64,000 bases of DNA from Candidatus Sericytochromatia bacterium (GCA_018780035.1 JADMKE010000051.1:17505-81504); one strand, 5' to 3'. Shown: positions 1-9,383, counted from the stretch's first letter. The notes: generated by a model from the sequence alone, not told the origin. Made by a program: numbers and translations.

Positions 1-2
1 AT

Positions 3-3000
3 TACCTGGTGGCGGATGTCAAAGGCAATAAAGTGGCTGAATACAGCCCCGGCGGCGAACAGATTTGGAAAGCCAAACTGGCCCTGCGCCAGCCTGTAAT
101 GGCTACCTTTCAGGTTTTCTCAGAGAGTGCGACGACACAAGAAGAGCGGATTATCATCGTCGATCAGGGCAATCAGCGCGTGCTTGAACTCGACCGCACA
201 GGCCGCCATTGGCGGCGCTACCCCACGCTCAAAACCCCCGAAGCAGACAAGCCCAAAGCCCCCTGCGATGTACAGCTCACACCCACCGACACCTGGCTGA
301 TCGCCGATCCTGGCCGCAAAGAAGTGCTGGAGATCAATGCCCGTGGCGAACTCATGCGCACTTTTGGCGCAGAGCAGGGGATTCAGCACCCGATTCTGGC
401 CCGGCGTCTGCCCAACGGGCATACCTGGATTGTCGATAGCAATCTGCAGGCCTGTCTGGAGCTGAGCCCCGAAGGCAAACGCTTGCGGGCTGTGCGCTAT
501 TGGCCGCCCGAACCCATCCATGGCAGCCATTGGAAAGACGAAGCCGCTCCCACCTGGGTGACCCGCCTGCACAACGGCGATCTGGTCTTTGCGGGTGAAA
601 AGGTCATGATGCAGTTCAGCCCCGACAAAGAAATCACCCGCTGGGTACAGGGTTTTCCCAATTCCACGGTCGCGGATCAATCCCTGCTCAAAGCCCAGTT
701 TCGCTCTCAATCAAGTGCCGAGGTCAAACAAAAGAAACTGGCCCAGATCAAAGCAGACCTCAAAACCATTCACCTGCTGGCCGAAGAGAGCGACGAACAT
801 CTCGAAGGGCTGGCTGGTTTTATGTTGCAGCTCAAAGCCAAAGCGGGAGACTTCCTTGTGCCCCCCGGAGAATTGGGCAATGCCATGTATTTCCTGCTCG
901 AAGGGGAATTGGAAATGGTCTCAGCCGAAGAAGAGGGAGCCGTGATCTTTACGGTCAAACAGGGAGAGATCTGCGGCCAACAGGCCTTCTCCGACCAGCA
1001 AAAGGTCGAGAAACCTGGGATGCGGGCCGTGAGTGATCTCAAGGCCCTGTATTTGGAGCGCGGCGAATTTAAAAAAGCCGTGGTCAAATTTCCCAAACTC
1101 TTTCAATTGGTGCGTTCGATCGATGCTGAGCACCAACGCCTGTTTAAAAACTTCCGCGAACGCAAAACCCTGGCTTTGCAAGAGGAATTGCGCTCCAAAA
1201 TTGCAGGGCACCGCATTCGCGAGTTTCCCCTGTTTAAAGGGGCTGAAGAGGCCTTTTTTGAAGAGCTCTCCCACCGGGTTCACCCCATGGCGTATATGCC
1301 TGAGCACGATGTCTTTGGCCGGGGAGAATCAGGCGGATCGCTGTTTTTGCTGCTGGAGGGCCGGGTCAGTATTCAACGCAAAGGCGACAAAGCGCCCGTT
1401 GTGGAATTGGAAGGGGGCCAGATCTTTGGTGAGATGTCGGTGATCTTAAACCAGCCCCGCTCGGCCACTGTGCGCACCGAAGATTATTGCAAAGTCTACG
1501 AACTGGATATTCGCCATATCAACGAATTAGGCCAAAAATTTCCCTGGTTTAAACAAAAGCTGCAAGAGATCGCCGAAAGCCGCCTTCAGCAAAATGCCAG
1601 CGATTTAGCGGCTTTTGAAGCCCGCGTGGGAATCAACCGCCCAGATTTGCCACGGGTGGATATTTGGGCCCTGGTGGAAATGCGGGGCGACGAATTGGTG
1701 TATATGCCGAGTCTCCTGCAAGACATTGTGGTCGGCTATTCCTGGCAGGGCGAAATGCTCTGGCATTGGGGCAAAGAGAGCGGCAAAGAGCTGTTTCAGC
1801 CTTACCGCATTGCCCTATTGCCAGACAGCCTCTTGGTGACAGACACCGGCAATGGCCGGGTGCTGGAAATAGAACGCGAAACCCGCAGTGTGCGCAAACG
1901 CTGGCGCGGTCTGCAAAATCCCCGCAGTGCGGCCCTGACCAAAGAGGGATTTCTCTTGGTCGCAGAAGAGGGCAAAGGCCGCTTGGTAACACTGACGTCA
2001 GATAGCCAGGTCAATTGGGAGTACGCGCCATCCCATCCAGGTTCTCGCCCCCACTATGCCGAAGTCACAGCCGAAGGCTCTGTGCTCTTTGCCGACGCCG
2101 GGTTGCACCAGGTCTGTGAGATCTCACTCAAAGGTGAAATCCTCTGGTCGTGGGGCGAGCTGGGCGAAAGTGGCAATGGCACCCACAACCTCAAGGAACC
2201 CAGCTTTGCCCACCGCCTCGAAGACGGCAGTACCTTGATTGCAGATACGGGCAATCACCGCTTGGTCTGGGTGCGCCCCGAAGAGGAGCCCCAATTGATC
2301 AAAGGCAATCTCTCAGATCCGCTGATCTCCCCCATGCATGTCGAAATTCTGCCCAATGGCGAGTGGCTGGTCTATTCTGTCAGTCCCGAAAAGGTCGTGA
2401 GGCTGAGCCGCCGGGGTGAAAATATCTGGAGCGCCAGCCTCTACTCAAGCAATCCCCAAAGTATGCCCACCCCTTCTGTCACGCCAACATCGTCGGAAGA
2501 CCGTTGGATTCTGGACATGGACCGTCTACAGGAATTGGAAGGCGGCCCCAACGAAGCGGCAGAGATCACTGTCGAGCAGGAGTTACAATCCGACAGCAGC
2601 CAGCCCGTGGTCTCAGAAGCGCAGCAGGCCGAGCTTGAAGAGCGGGCCCAGCGCTGGCAGGATTTGGATCTGGAGCCAGAAAGCCAAGAAGAAGGGGATA
2701 GCCGCTGGAAAGGCCTGGACTTCCTCGATGAAGTGGCCACAGAAGTCACTGCTGAAACAGAGAGTGAAAACCTGTTTGCAGAGACCGCCACACCTCTTTC
2801 AGAAGCTGCCAACCAGGCCTTTGCCTTTTTGGATGAAGAACCCGAACTCAAGCCCTCAGGCAGCCTGTTTGAACTTTCAGAAGACGCCCTGTCTTTCTTC
2901 GACGAAGCCGAATCCGGCCAAACCATCATGCATATCCCCGAAACCGAGACCAGCGCAGACACAGGCCTCTCCGCACTCAGCTCGGACAGTTTCGATTTCT

Positions 3001-3743
3001 TGGACGAAGATCAGCCCAATCTCAACCAAACGGTGATGCAACTCCCCACGGCTCCCCCTGCAAACCCAGCTGAAACTTCAAATAATCCCTTTGGCTTTTT
3101 GGACGAAATTCTGCCCAGCGACAGCGAAGGGGAGACAGAAAGGGAGAAAGAAGGCACAACAGAAAGCCTTACCGAATTTTCAATTCGTCTGGTCGAAGAG
3201 CCGGTGATTGAAGTCGAGCAAAAGGTATATGCTGCGTATCAGCCGATTTTTGGGGATGACGAACCCCCAATGGCGCAGCCTGCAACATCCCCAGTCGTAA
3301 CGCCTGCAGAGCCAAAAATGGCTTTGCCTGAGCGCGACCTTGCCCCCAGCCTGGAACCCCAATTGGGGGACTCTCTGGTGCATTATTTTGCTCCAGAAGC
3401 AGCGGAATCTTTGGATGAATACCGGCTGGAAGCCACTCCTGTAGACGAATTAGATCTCGCCCCTGCCCCACCCAAACCGATCTTGATCGAAGAAGAACCT
3501 GAATCAGCCTTGCCCTCAGCTGCAGAGCTGGTTTTTCTCGACGAAGACGAACCCGCCCTGACCCGCGAAGAAATGATCGCCCGTGAAGCCGAGGCACGGC
3601 TGGCGGCCATTCAGAATATTTCTGTGGCCGATCCCGATGCCGAAGATGAAACGCCTGCTTACACACCGATCTTTTTGAGCGAAGCCCTGGATCATGAACT
3701 GGTCAAACGGGAGACAGAAGAAAAAGTCGAGAAAGAAGACTAA
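3..3743 (+). CDS. Beta-propeller protein with two cNMP-binding domains and FLDE-repeat acidic tail (5' partial)
   Basis: The frame is already open at the left edge (Tyr-Leu precede the GTG at 9), so the true start lies outside the window. Numbering from that GTG, residues about 1-225 are propeller-like repeats (IVDQGNQRVLEL, WIVDSNLQACLEL). A first cyclic-nucleotide-binding fold covers about 255-370 and a second about 408-512. The second has an intact phosphate-binding cassette (FGEMSVILNQPRSATV); the first is degenerate (CGQQAF, with no GE). Residues about 550-820 form a second NHL-type propeller (VTDTGNGRVLEI, IADTGNHRLVWV). The tail from about 830 is acidic, apparently disordered, and carries six FLDE-like motifs. 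No signal peptide is visible because the start is missing. A cytoplasmic scaffold that reads cAMP or cGMP is an inference. It ends just before a clear promoter for the next gene. Confidence 0.88.
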   Translation, partial: YLVADVKGNKVAEYSPGGEQIWKAKLALRQPVMATFQVFSESATTQEERIIIVDQGNQRVLELDRTGRHWRRYPTLKTPEADKPKAPCDVQLTPTDTWLIADPGRKEVLEINARGELMRTFGAEQGIQHPILARRLPNGHTWIVDSNLQACLELSPEGKRLRAVRYWPPEPIHGSHWKDEAAPTWVTRLHNGDLVFAGEKVMMQFSPDKEITRWVQGFPNSTVADQSLLKAQFRSQSSAEVKQKKLAQIKADLKTIHLLAEESDEHLEGLAGFMLQLKAKAGDFLVPPGELGNAMYFLLEGELEMVSAEEEGAVIFTVKQGEICGQQAFSDQQKVEKPGMRAVSDLKALYLERGEFKKAVVKFPKLFQLVRSIDAEHQRLFKNFRERKTLALQEELRSKIAGHRIREFPLFKGAEEAFFEELSHRVHPMAYMPEHDVFGRGESGGSLFLLLEGRVSIQRKGDKAPVVELEGGQIFGEMSVILNQPRSATVRTEDYCKVYELDIRHINELGQKFPWFKQKLQEIAESRLQQNASDLAAFEARVGINRPDLPRVDIWALVEMRGDELVYMPSLLQDIVVGYSWQGEMLWHWGKESGKELFQPYRIALLPDSLLVTDTGNGRVLEIERETRSVRKRWRGLQNPRSAALTKEGFLLVAEEGKGRLVTLTSDSQVNWEYAPSHPGSRPHYAEVTAEGSVLFADAGLHQVCEISLKGEILWSWGELGESGNGTHNLKEPSFAHRLEDGSTLIADTGNHRLVWVRPEEEPQLIKGNLSDPLISPMHVEILPNGEWLVYSVSPEKVVRLSRRGENIWSASLYSSNPQSMPTPSVTPTSSEDRWILDMDRLQELEGGPNEAAEITVEQELQSDSSQPVVSEAQQAELEERAQRWQDLDLEPESQEEGDSRWKGLDFLDEVATEVTAETESENLFAETATPLSEAANQAFAFLDEEPELKPSGSLFELSEDALSFFDEAESGQTIMHIPETETSADTGLSALSSDSFDFLDEDQPNLNQTVMQLPTAPPANPAETSNNPFGFLDEILPSDSEGETEREKEGTTESLTEFSIRLVEEPVIEVEQKVYAAYQPIFGDDEPPMAQPATSPVVTPAEPKMALPERDLAPSLEPQLGDSLVHYFAPEAAESLDEYRLEATPVDELDLAPAPPKPILIEEEPESALPSAAELVFLDEDEPALTREEMIAREAEARLAAIQNISVADPDAEDETPAYTPIFLSEALDHELVKRETEEKVEKED

Positions 3744-3750
3744 AAAAGTA

Positions 3751-3779
3751 TTTACATTTAAGTAAAATTATTTTATAAT
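3751..3779 (+). promoter_or_regulatory. Sigma70-type promoter for the lipoprotein gene
   Basis: TTTACA (3751-3756) and a perfect TATAAT (3774-3779) are separated by 17 bases and lie about 30 bases before the lipoprotein start at 3809. This is one of the best promoter matches in the window. Confidence 0.75.
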
Positions 3780-3808
3780 CCATGTTATTACTTCTCAGGA
3801 GTTTTGAC

Positions 3809-4651
3809 ATGCAAAAATGGCAAATGACCGCTCTGGTATTCAGTTTAACCCTGGGTTTGGCTGCCTGTGGCCCGGCGACCAATTCACCCACTTCTCCCTA
3901 TCCGATGGCCAGCCCCAGCGCCTCCTCTGCTGCGGCTGATGCTTTGGCCCAATTGGTCAATCAAGAGTCTCTCTCCCCCGAAGAGCAGCGCATTCGCCTG
4001 AATTTGGCCCGCGAGGTCAAACTCAATTTCCCGCTCAAAGTGGCAGTGCTCTTTTACAATGCCTCGCAGCTCAACCCCTCTGATCAGCAAAAAGTCTTTG
4101 AGGGTCTCAAAAGCACCTTTAAAGACTCGGGCATGGTGCGCGAGACGATTCAAATTCCGCCCAATCTCGTCAGCAATCTCTCAATGGATTTTATGCGCCA
4201 GCTCGGCTCGCGCTTCAAAGCAGATATTTTGTTGGTCGTGACTGGCAACCACGATTTTGGCCGTTCTCCCAGTCAAAACCTGAATTTCTTTGAGCTCTTT
4301 GGCGACAAAGGCTTCTACGAGAGCAATATCCGTTTAACCGGCCTGGCGATCGACATTTTCACAGGCAGCTACCTCAACCCGTTGACCGCAGCCGCCCTGG
4401 GTGGGCCCAAAGGGCTCTCTCCCTCCGATACCAATTTTAAAGGTGAGTCGTATACCCTCAAACGCGAGAGTGAGATGGCGGCCTGGAGCAAACTCAGCAA
4501 AGACTTTGTCGAAATGTTGAGTGAGGTCAAACGCGAGTCGGATCTGCTTCCGCCCCGACCACTCGCGACACCTGTGCCCGTGCCGAGTGCCACACCCACG
4601 CCAGCACCAAGTGCCACACCGATGGCAAGTGCAAGCCCGGCCCCCAACTAG
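3809..4651 (+). CDS. Secreted lipoprotein of unknown function, Pro/Ser/Thr-rich C-terminus
   Basis: An upstream ATG exists at 3782, but the ATG at 3809 has AGGAG seven bases before it and begins a classic lipoprotein signal (MQKWQM, hydrophobic core, lipobox LAAC). Mature residues include a domain starting FPLKVAVLFYNASQ and a stretch KADILLVVTGNHDFG that alternates strand and helix. This arrangement is reminiscent of periplasmic CsgG-like lipoproteins, but the resemblance is weak. The last 25 residues are a Pro-Ser-Ala-Thr linker (PVPVPSATPTPAPS) that probably spans wall material or is exposed. I do not recognise a family. It has its own promoter and stands alone between the propeller protein and phhA. 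Confidence 0.85.
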   Translation: MQKWQMTALVFSLTLGLAACGPATNSPTSPYPMASPSASSAAADALAQLVNQESLSPEEQRIRLNLAREVKLNFPLKVAVLFYNASQLNPSDQQKVFEGLKSTFKDSGMVRETIQIPPNLVSNLSMDFMRQLGSRFKADILLVVTGNHDFGRSPSQNLNFFELFGDKGFYESNIRLTGLAIDIFTGSYLNPLTAAALGGPKGLSPSDTNFKGESYTLKRESEMAAWSKLSKDFVEMLSEVKRESDLLPPRPLATPVPVPSATPTPAPSATPMASASPAPN

Positions 4652-4770
4652 ACATTCTCTGAGCAAAAAGGGACTGCGCCTGAATATGCGGCAAATCCTG
4701 TCTGCCCAGCCACTATTCGGGGTATGATAAAGCTATCAGAACGGATTTCAAATAGCTTGGAGGTGGCGTA

Positions 4771-5607
4771 ATGACAGACTCAGGCGCAACCCTCGCGGAG
4801 GGCGACTTTTCGGGCCTATCTGCCTATGAGCGGGCAGGCCTTGAAGGCAAAGACCCGCGCTGTATCCCGATTAAAATTGACGCTCCCCTGCCCGTGGGTG
4901 AGGCCATTGTCGCCCCCGAATACAGCAAGGCCGAGCACGAAATTTGGGCATTTTTGTACAAACGCCAATGCGAAATTCTGCCAGGAAGGGCCTGCCGCGC
5001 CTATATGCAGGGCCTGGAAGCGCTGCAACTGCCAAGCGATCGCATTCCCGCCCTGAGTGAACTGAGCTTGACCCTCGAAAAAGCCACCCACTGGCGCGTA
5101 GCACGCACACCGGGGCTCTTACACGAGCAGGACTTTTTTGAAGCCCTCGCCAATCGGCTCTTCCCCTCCACCGACTATATTCGCGAGCAACACGAATTGG
5201 ACTATACCCCGGCCCCGGACCTCTTTCACGATGTCTTTGGCCACATGCCCATGATCACCGAGCCGGATTTTGCCGACTTTTACCAGCGCTACGGCCAGGC
5301 CTCACTGCGGGCCACAGGGGCCAATCGGCGCAAACTGGAAAGTTTTCACTGGTTCACGGTTGAATTTGGTTTGGTCCAAGAAGACGGTGAGCCGCGTATT
5401 TATGGCAATGGCATTGTCTCGTCGTATCAAGAGACCTTTCATGCCCTCGGCCACGAAGTCGAGGTCAGGCCCTTTGACCCCGAAGCCATGGGAGCACAAA
5501 GTTACGAGGTTTGGCATTTGCAGCCGATTCTCTATGTGGTGGATTCCTTTGAAGCACTCAAACAGGGCTTTGAAGACTGGGCCGGGGGCCAATTGGGCTT
5601 GCTTTAA
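4771..5607 (+). CDS. phhA: Phenylalanine 4-monooxygenase
   Basis: Pterin-dependent aromatic amino acid hydroxylase that converts phenylalanine to tyrosine with O2 and tetrahydropterin in the cytoplasm. The non-heme iron ligands are visible: His153 and His158 in DLFHDVFGHMPM, and Glu198 in FTVEFGL. The segment IYGNGIVSSYQET is also typical of the family. At 278 residues it matches the compact, catalytic-only bacterial enzymes. The ATG is preceded by GGAGG with good spacing. No pterin carbinolamine dehydratase or tyrosine catabolism gene lies nearby, so it is probably a single-gene transcript. A TATGAT at 4723-4728 may be its -10 element, but no good -35 is seen. Confidence 0.95.
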   Translation: MTDSGATLAEGDFSGLSAYERAGLEGKDPRCIPIKIDAPLPVGEAIVAPEYSKAEHEIWAFLYKRQCEILPGRACRAYMQGLEALQLPSDRIPALSELSLTLEKATHWRVARTPGLLHEQDFFEALANRLFPSTDYIREQHELDYTPAPDLFHDVFGHMPMITEPDFADFYQRYGQASLRATGANRRKLESFHWFTVEFGLVQEDGEPRIYGNGIVSSYQETFHALGHEVEVRPFDPEAMGAQSYEVWHLQPILYVVDSFEALKQGFEDWAGGQLGLL

Positions 5608-5614
5608 ACCCAAA

Positions 5615-5628
5615 GACCTTAAAAGGTC
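5615..5628. terminator. Small palindrome between convergent phhA and the P13-like gene
   Basis: GACCTT-AA-AAGGTC is a perfect 6-bp inverted repeat in the 11-base gap and end of the convergent genes. On the minus strand it is followed by TTTGGGTTT. It could act as a weak bidirectional terminator; the T-tract is poor. Confidence 0.35.
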
Positions 5629-6188
5629 CAATTTGCGCTGAGCAATGTTTCAGACTGCAATTTGGTGGAGTAATGTCCATCCAGGGCCAAGCTCTCTTTG
5701 AGCTTGGTATTGTAAAGTCCCGCATGCATAAAGGGCGAAGTGATCCCCACCAAGCGCCCCAAACCCAAACTGAAAAGACCTGCGCTCAAAAATCCACTGC
5801 TCCCATAGCCACCCGAAAACCAGGAAAAAGCAAGTGAACTCCAGCCGATGATATCCAAAATAGTCATGCTCACTCCCCCCACATAATCTCCCTGCTGGTA
5901 AGAAGCCGAGCCAAAGGTCGGCAAAAGATTGAGCAGTGCGGTATTCAGCGGTTGCCGTTCAAAATTCATATACAAAACTGCCTTTTCTTCAAGAGCCAGA
6001 TCAAGAGATATATCACGAATAACGCGCTGATTGCTAAAAAGGTCTTGTCGAATCATCATTTCGGCAACTTTTTGGGCTGGAATGACCTTGGTTGAGCTTT
6101 TTTCTTCAGCCATGGCTCCAGGTGCAAAGAGTCCAAGTGAAGCCCCCAATGCCAAAGCGAGAGAAAGATAGCGTTGTCTTGTTTTCAT
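5619..6188 (-). CDS. Secreted membrane-associated protein, possibly P13-porin-like
   Basis: The 189-residue product starts with a clear Sec signal peptide (cleavage near AMA-EEK). The mature part begins with a helical region. It then has a Gly/Ser-rich hydrophobic half containing SYQQGDYVGGVSMTILDIIGW and two probable membrane segments. The order NLLPTFGSASYQQGDYVGG resembles the core of the Borrelia P13 porin-like family, a comparison made from memory. It ends ...SANWTF with a terminal aromatic residue, as many outer-membrane proteins do. It lies 44 bases downstream of fabF on the same strand and could be read from that operon, although its function is unrelated. Confidence 0.75.
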   Translation of the reverse strand: MKTRQRYLSLALALGASLGLFAPGAMAEEKSSTKVIPAQKVAEMMIRQDLFSNQRVIRDISLDLALEEKAVLYMNFERQPLNTALLNLLPTFGSASYQQGDYVGGVSMTILDIIGWSSLAFSWFSGGYGSSGFLSAGLFSLGLGRLVGITSPFMHAGLYNTKLKESLALDGHYSTKLQSETLLSANWTF

Positions 6189-6232
6189 CGAAAGTATCCT
6201 GATTTCTATTGGAATACTTTGATTCTAAGGCT

Positions 6233-7522
6233 TTACTTTGAAGCGCTGTTGCCTTGTGAAATTTCAGACTGGCCCTCAAAACGCTTAAACACCAGAGAGG
6301 CGTTGTGGCCGCCAAAGCCCATATTGTTGCTCAGCACTGCCCGCACAGGCATTTCCCGCGCTTGACCGGGCACATAGTCCAGGTCACAGGCCGGATCGGG
6401 CTCTTCGAGATTGCGGGTGGGATGCACCACTTGGTGGCGCAAACTCATGACCGAGGCAATCGCCTCAATCCCCCCAGCTGCGCCAAGCAAATGCCCCGTC
6501 ATGGATTTGGTTGAGCTGATCGCCAGCCGACTGGCATGTGGGCCAAAAATCTGGTGAATGGCTTTGGTCTCAGTGATATCGTTCAGGGGCGTGGAGGTGC
6601 CGTGGGCGTTGATATAGTCAATCGCTTCGGGGGACAGGCCCGCGTCTTTGAGCGCGATCGACATGGCCCGCACCAGGCCTTCGCCATCAGGCGAGGGGGC
6701 GGTGATATGGTAAGCGTCGCCGGTCATGCCAAAACCTGCCACTTCAGCCCAAATCTCAGCGCCACGGGCCAAAGCATGGTCGAGGGTTTCGAGAATCAAG
6801 ACCCCTGAGCCTTCGCCCATCACAAAGCCGTCGCGCAGTTTATCAAAGGGGCGGCTGGCCCGCTCGGGATCGTCGTTGCGGGTTGACATGGTCTTGGCAG
6901 AGGCAAATCCGGCCATACTCAGGGGCGTGATCGCCGCTTCGGTGCCGCCGGTAATCATGGCCTGGGCTTCGCCGCGCTGCAAAATGCGAAAGGCGTCGCC
7001 AATGGCGTGAGAGGCCGAGGCGCAGGCGGTGACCGGGCAATTGTTCGGGCCCCGTGCACCGGTTTGAATCGCCACCTGCCCGGCGGCCATATTGGGAATA
7101 AACATCGGGATCAGCAGCGGCGAAACCCGGTGAGGGCCTTTTTCGAGCAAAATCCGGTGCTGATCTTCGAGCACCTGCATACCGCCAATCCCACAACCGA
7201 GACTGACCCCAATCAAATCGGCGTTCTGCTCAGAAATGGTCAGTTTGGCATTCTGCAGGGCCTCCAGGGCAGCAACCACCGCAAATTGGGTAAAGGGGGC
7301 CATGCGCCGGGCCTCTTTGTGTCCAATCCAGGTATGCACGTCAAAATCGCACACCTCCCCGGCAATTCGGGTCGGATAACCTGTGGTATCAAAGCGGCTG
7401 ACAGGCCCAATCCCGTTGGCCCCTGCCAAAAGTTGGGGCCAAAAGTCTTTGAGGTTATTGCCCAAGGGCGAGATCACGCCCGCCCCCGTCACCACGACCC
7501 GTTTTAAACAATCAAGCGGCAT
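6233..7522 (-). CDS. fabF: 3-oxoacyl-ACP synthase II
   Basis: Condensing enzyme of type II fatty acid synthesis that extends acyl-ACP with malonyl-ACP. The 429-residue length is close to the family norm. The Cys-His-His triad is present: Cys167 in VTACASASHAIG, His in NAHGTSTPLND, and His in STKSMTGHLLGAAGG. The start overlaps the end of acpP by 11 bases, implying translational coupling. It is the last enzyme gene of a fabG-acpP-fabF operon; fabD and fabH are not in this window. Confidence 0.97.
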   Translation of the reverse strand: MPLDCLKRVVVTGAGVISPLGNNLKDFWPQLLAGANGIGPVSRFDTTGYPTRIAGEVCDFDVHTWIGHKEARRMAPFTQFAVVAALEALQNAKLTISEQNADLIGVSLGCGIGGMQVLEDQHRILLEKGPHRVSPLLIPMFIPNMAAGQVAIQTGARGPNNCPVTACASASHAIGDAFRILQRGEAQAMITGGTEAAITPLSMAGFASAKTMSTRNDDPERASRPFDKLRDGFVMGEGSGVLILETLDHALARGAEIWAEVAGFGMTGDAYHITAPSPDGEGLVRAMSIALKDAGLSPEAIDYINAHGTSTPLNDITETKAIHQIFGPHASRLAISSTKSMTGHLLGAAGGIEAIASVMSLRHQVVHPTRNLEEPDPACDLDYVPGQAREMPVRAVLSNNMGFGGHNASLVFKRFEGQSEISQGNSASK

Positions 7523-7754
7523 GCTGCTCGATATAGATCAGGGCGTCGCCAACGGTTCTGAGTTGCTCCGCTTTGTCGTCGGGAATATCCAGGTCAAAGG
7601 CCTCTTCGAGAGACATAATCAGTTCAACGGTGCCCAGGGAATCGGCACCCAGGTCGTTGATAAAATGGGCGTCGGGGGTCACCTGTCCGGCATCTACGCC
7701 GAGTTGCTCCACCACAATTCCACGGATTTTTTCTAAAATTTCTTCTTTGCTCAT
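7512..7754 (-). CDS. acpP: Acyl carrier protein
   Basis: An 80-residue acidic four-helix carrier. The phosphopantetheine attachment serine is Ser39 in GADSLGTVELIM, followed by the usual acidic helix II (SLEEAFDLDIPDD). It carries growing acyl chains between FabG, FabF and the other synthesis enzymes. It lies 12 bases after fabG and overlaps fabF, so all three are clearly one operon. Its ATG is preceded by AGGAGCG. Confidence 0.98.
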   Translation of the reverse strand: MSKEEILEKIRGIVVEQLGVDAGQVTPDAHFINDLGADSLGTVELIMSLEEAFDLDIPDDKAEQLRTVGDALIYIEQHAA

Positions 7755-7766
7755 CAGATCGCTCCT

Positions 7767-8516
7767 TTATTTCATCACCATGCCACCGTCAATATTAAAG
7801 GTCTGCCCGGTGATATAGCGGCACTTGTCCGATGATAGAAATAATACCATTTCTGCCACCTCTTCACAGCTGCCAAATCGCTGGAAAGGAATTTTTTGTA
7901 AGAGTTCTGCGCGTTTGGCGTCGGAGATGCTTTCGGTCATTTCCGACTCAATATAGCCAGGGGCCACGGCATTGACGGAAATGCCCCGCGAGGCCATTTC
8001 CAGGGCCACACTGCGGGTAAAGCCCAAAATCCCGGCTTTGGTGGTGGCATAATTGGCCTGCCCTTCGTTGCCAACCTGGCCGACCACCGAAGAGAGGTTG
8101 ACGATCTTGCCACTCTTTTGTTTGAGCATGATCTTGGCCGCGCGTTTGGTGCAATTAAACAGCCCGCGCAAATTGGTCGAGACCACATCATCCCAGTCTT
8201 CGGTCTGCATCCGCAGCAAGAGCCCATCGCGGGTAATGCCTGCGTTGTTGACGAGAATATCCAAACGGCCCCAGTGGGCCATGATCTGCTCAAACATGGC
8301 CTGAACCTGATCCGATTGAGAGATATCTGCCTGAATGATCAGGGCTTCGCCGCCAGCAGCTTCAATCTGGGCCTGCACCTCGCGGGCGGCCTCAAGCTGG
8401 GAAAAATAATTGATCACCACCCGCGCGCCTGCTTCAGCAAGTTTGAGCACACAGGCCCGGCCAATGCCACGGGAGCTTCCGGTGACCAGGGCCACCTTGC
8501 CTGTCAGTTCAGCCAT
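7767..8516 (-). CDS. fabG: 3-oxoacyl-ACP reductase
   Basis: NADPH-dependent short-chain dehydrogenase that performs the first reduction of each fatty acid elongation cycle. It shows the Rossmann motif TGSSRGIGRA, the NNAG motif (ILVNNAGIT) and the Ser-Tyr-Lys catalytic set (SSVVGQVG, YATTK). An upstream in-frame ATG at 8537 would add MHLKEFP. The ATG at 8516 is preferred because AAGGAA precedes it and MAELTGKVALVTG is the usual family start. First gene of fabG-acpP-fabF. Confidence 0.96.
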   Translation of the reverse strand: MAELTGKVALVTGSSRGIGRACVLKLAEAGARVVINYFSQLEAAREVQAQIEAAGGEALIIQADISQSDQVQAMFEQIMAHWGRLDILVNNAGITRDGLLLRMQTEDWDDVVSTNLRGLFNCTKRAAKIMLKQKSGKIVNLSSVVGQVGNEGQANYATTKAGILGFTRSVALEMASRGISVNAVAPGYIESEMTESISDAKRAELLQKIPFQRFGSCEEVAEMVLFLSSDKCRYITGQTFNIDGGMVMK

Positions 8517-8542
8517 GGGGAATTCCTTTAAATGCAAAATTC

Positions 8543-8556
8543 TGTTTCAGTATACC
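8543..8556 (-). promoter_or_regulatory. Candidate -10 region before fabG (GGTATACTGAAACA)
   Basis: The minus strand reads GGTATACTGAAACA, containing TATACT, a good -10 hexamer about 32 bases before the fabG start. The identical 14 bases recur upstream of the minus-strand gene starting at 52343. The -35 match is poor, so an activator may be needed. Confidence 0.4.
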
Positions 8557-8606
8557 TCGGCGGGGAAAAAACAGAGAAGGCTCAGGGGCAGAGGTTTGTT
8601 TCTGCT

Positions 8607-9383
8607 TCAGCGGGCGGGTTTGGCCTTTTCGCTGTCAATCACCCAGGTCTTGCCCGCATACAAAAACCAAACCGTCAAAAAAGGGCCCTCTGGAGATTTG
8701 TAGTGAACTTGCGCCAAAGGGCGTCCCCATTCGTTGCGGATCTTATCGGGTAACTCATTTTCAAAATTGGGTTCATGATGATGATCCTCGACACCCACAA
8801 AAATCTGGCAATCCCTTTTGCAGTATTTCTGACGAAAGGCTTTGCCGCCCAGAGCTTCTGCTTCGGACATGATGTCCCGTTTGGGATGGAAGATTTCACT
8901 ACGGTCATCCACAGAGATTCCACCTTTATAGCCAATTTCATAAAAGAGAATATAGTATAAATCGGGTTGATAAATGAATTCTTGCGTTTGAAAATTAAGC
9001 GCGACATTTTGATCCCAAGCAGGAGCACACGTTTCTCCCCAATCAGGGCAATAAAACGCAAATCTGACATTTCCGCCAGCCGCTAAAATGTGTGTATTTT
9101 TTGCAGAAAAAACAATATTAAAACTCAATATTTGCAAATAATATTTATGGTATTTTTTTGCTAAAACTTCTTTGGAAAAGAGTTCAATATTTTCATACAA
9201 CTTTGATACAGAAAGGGTTTGGTCTGTATTGACCAGATTTTTTGCCAAAGGATAACGAACCGGCAAGGGGTTGTACACATAGAGTGGCTGAAGGGGCCAA
9301 ATGGAGCAATAAAACAAGAACACCAACAGAAAGGGAAGCGCCAAAACACCTCCCAAGATAAGATGGCCTTTGTTTAGGTGCAT
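8607..9383 (-). CDS. Membrane-anchored protein of unknown function, intact paralogue
   Basis: The 258-residue product begins with a short basic stretch and one strong transmembrane segment (GGVLALPFLLVFLFY), followed by PLYVYNPLP. The rest is probably exposed outside the cytoplasm. A conserved block EAEALGGKAFRQKYC with a following CQIF may form a disulfide. It is clearly homologous to the broken copy at 9442-10243 across its full length, so the pair arose by tandem duplication. No known domain recognised. The start overlaps a short duplicated sequence derived from the end of the upstream lipoprotein gene. Confidence 0.8.
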   Translation of the reverse strand: MHLNKGHLILGGVLALPFLLVFLFYCSIWPLQPLYVYNPLPVRYPLAKNLVNTDQTLSVSKLYENIELFSKEVLAKKYHKYYLQILSFNIVFSAKNTHILAAGGNVRFAFYCPDWGETCAPAWDQNVALNFQTQEFIYQPDLYYILFYEIGYKGGISVDDRSEIFHPKRDIMSEAEALGGKAFRQKYCKRDCQIFVGVEDHHHEPNFENELPDKIRNEWGRPLAQVHYKSPEGPFLTVWFLYAGKTWVIDSEKAKPAR

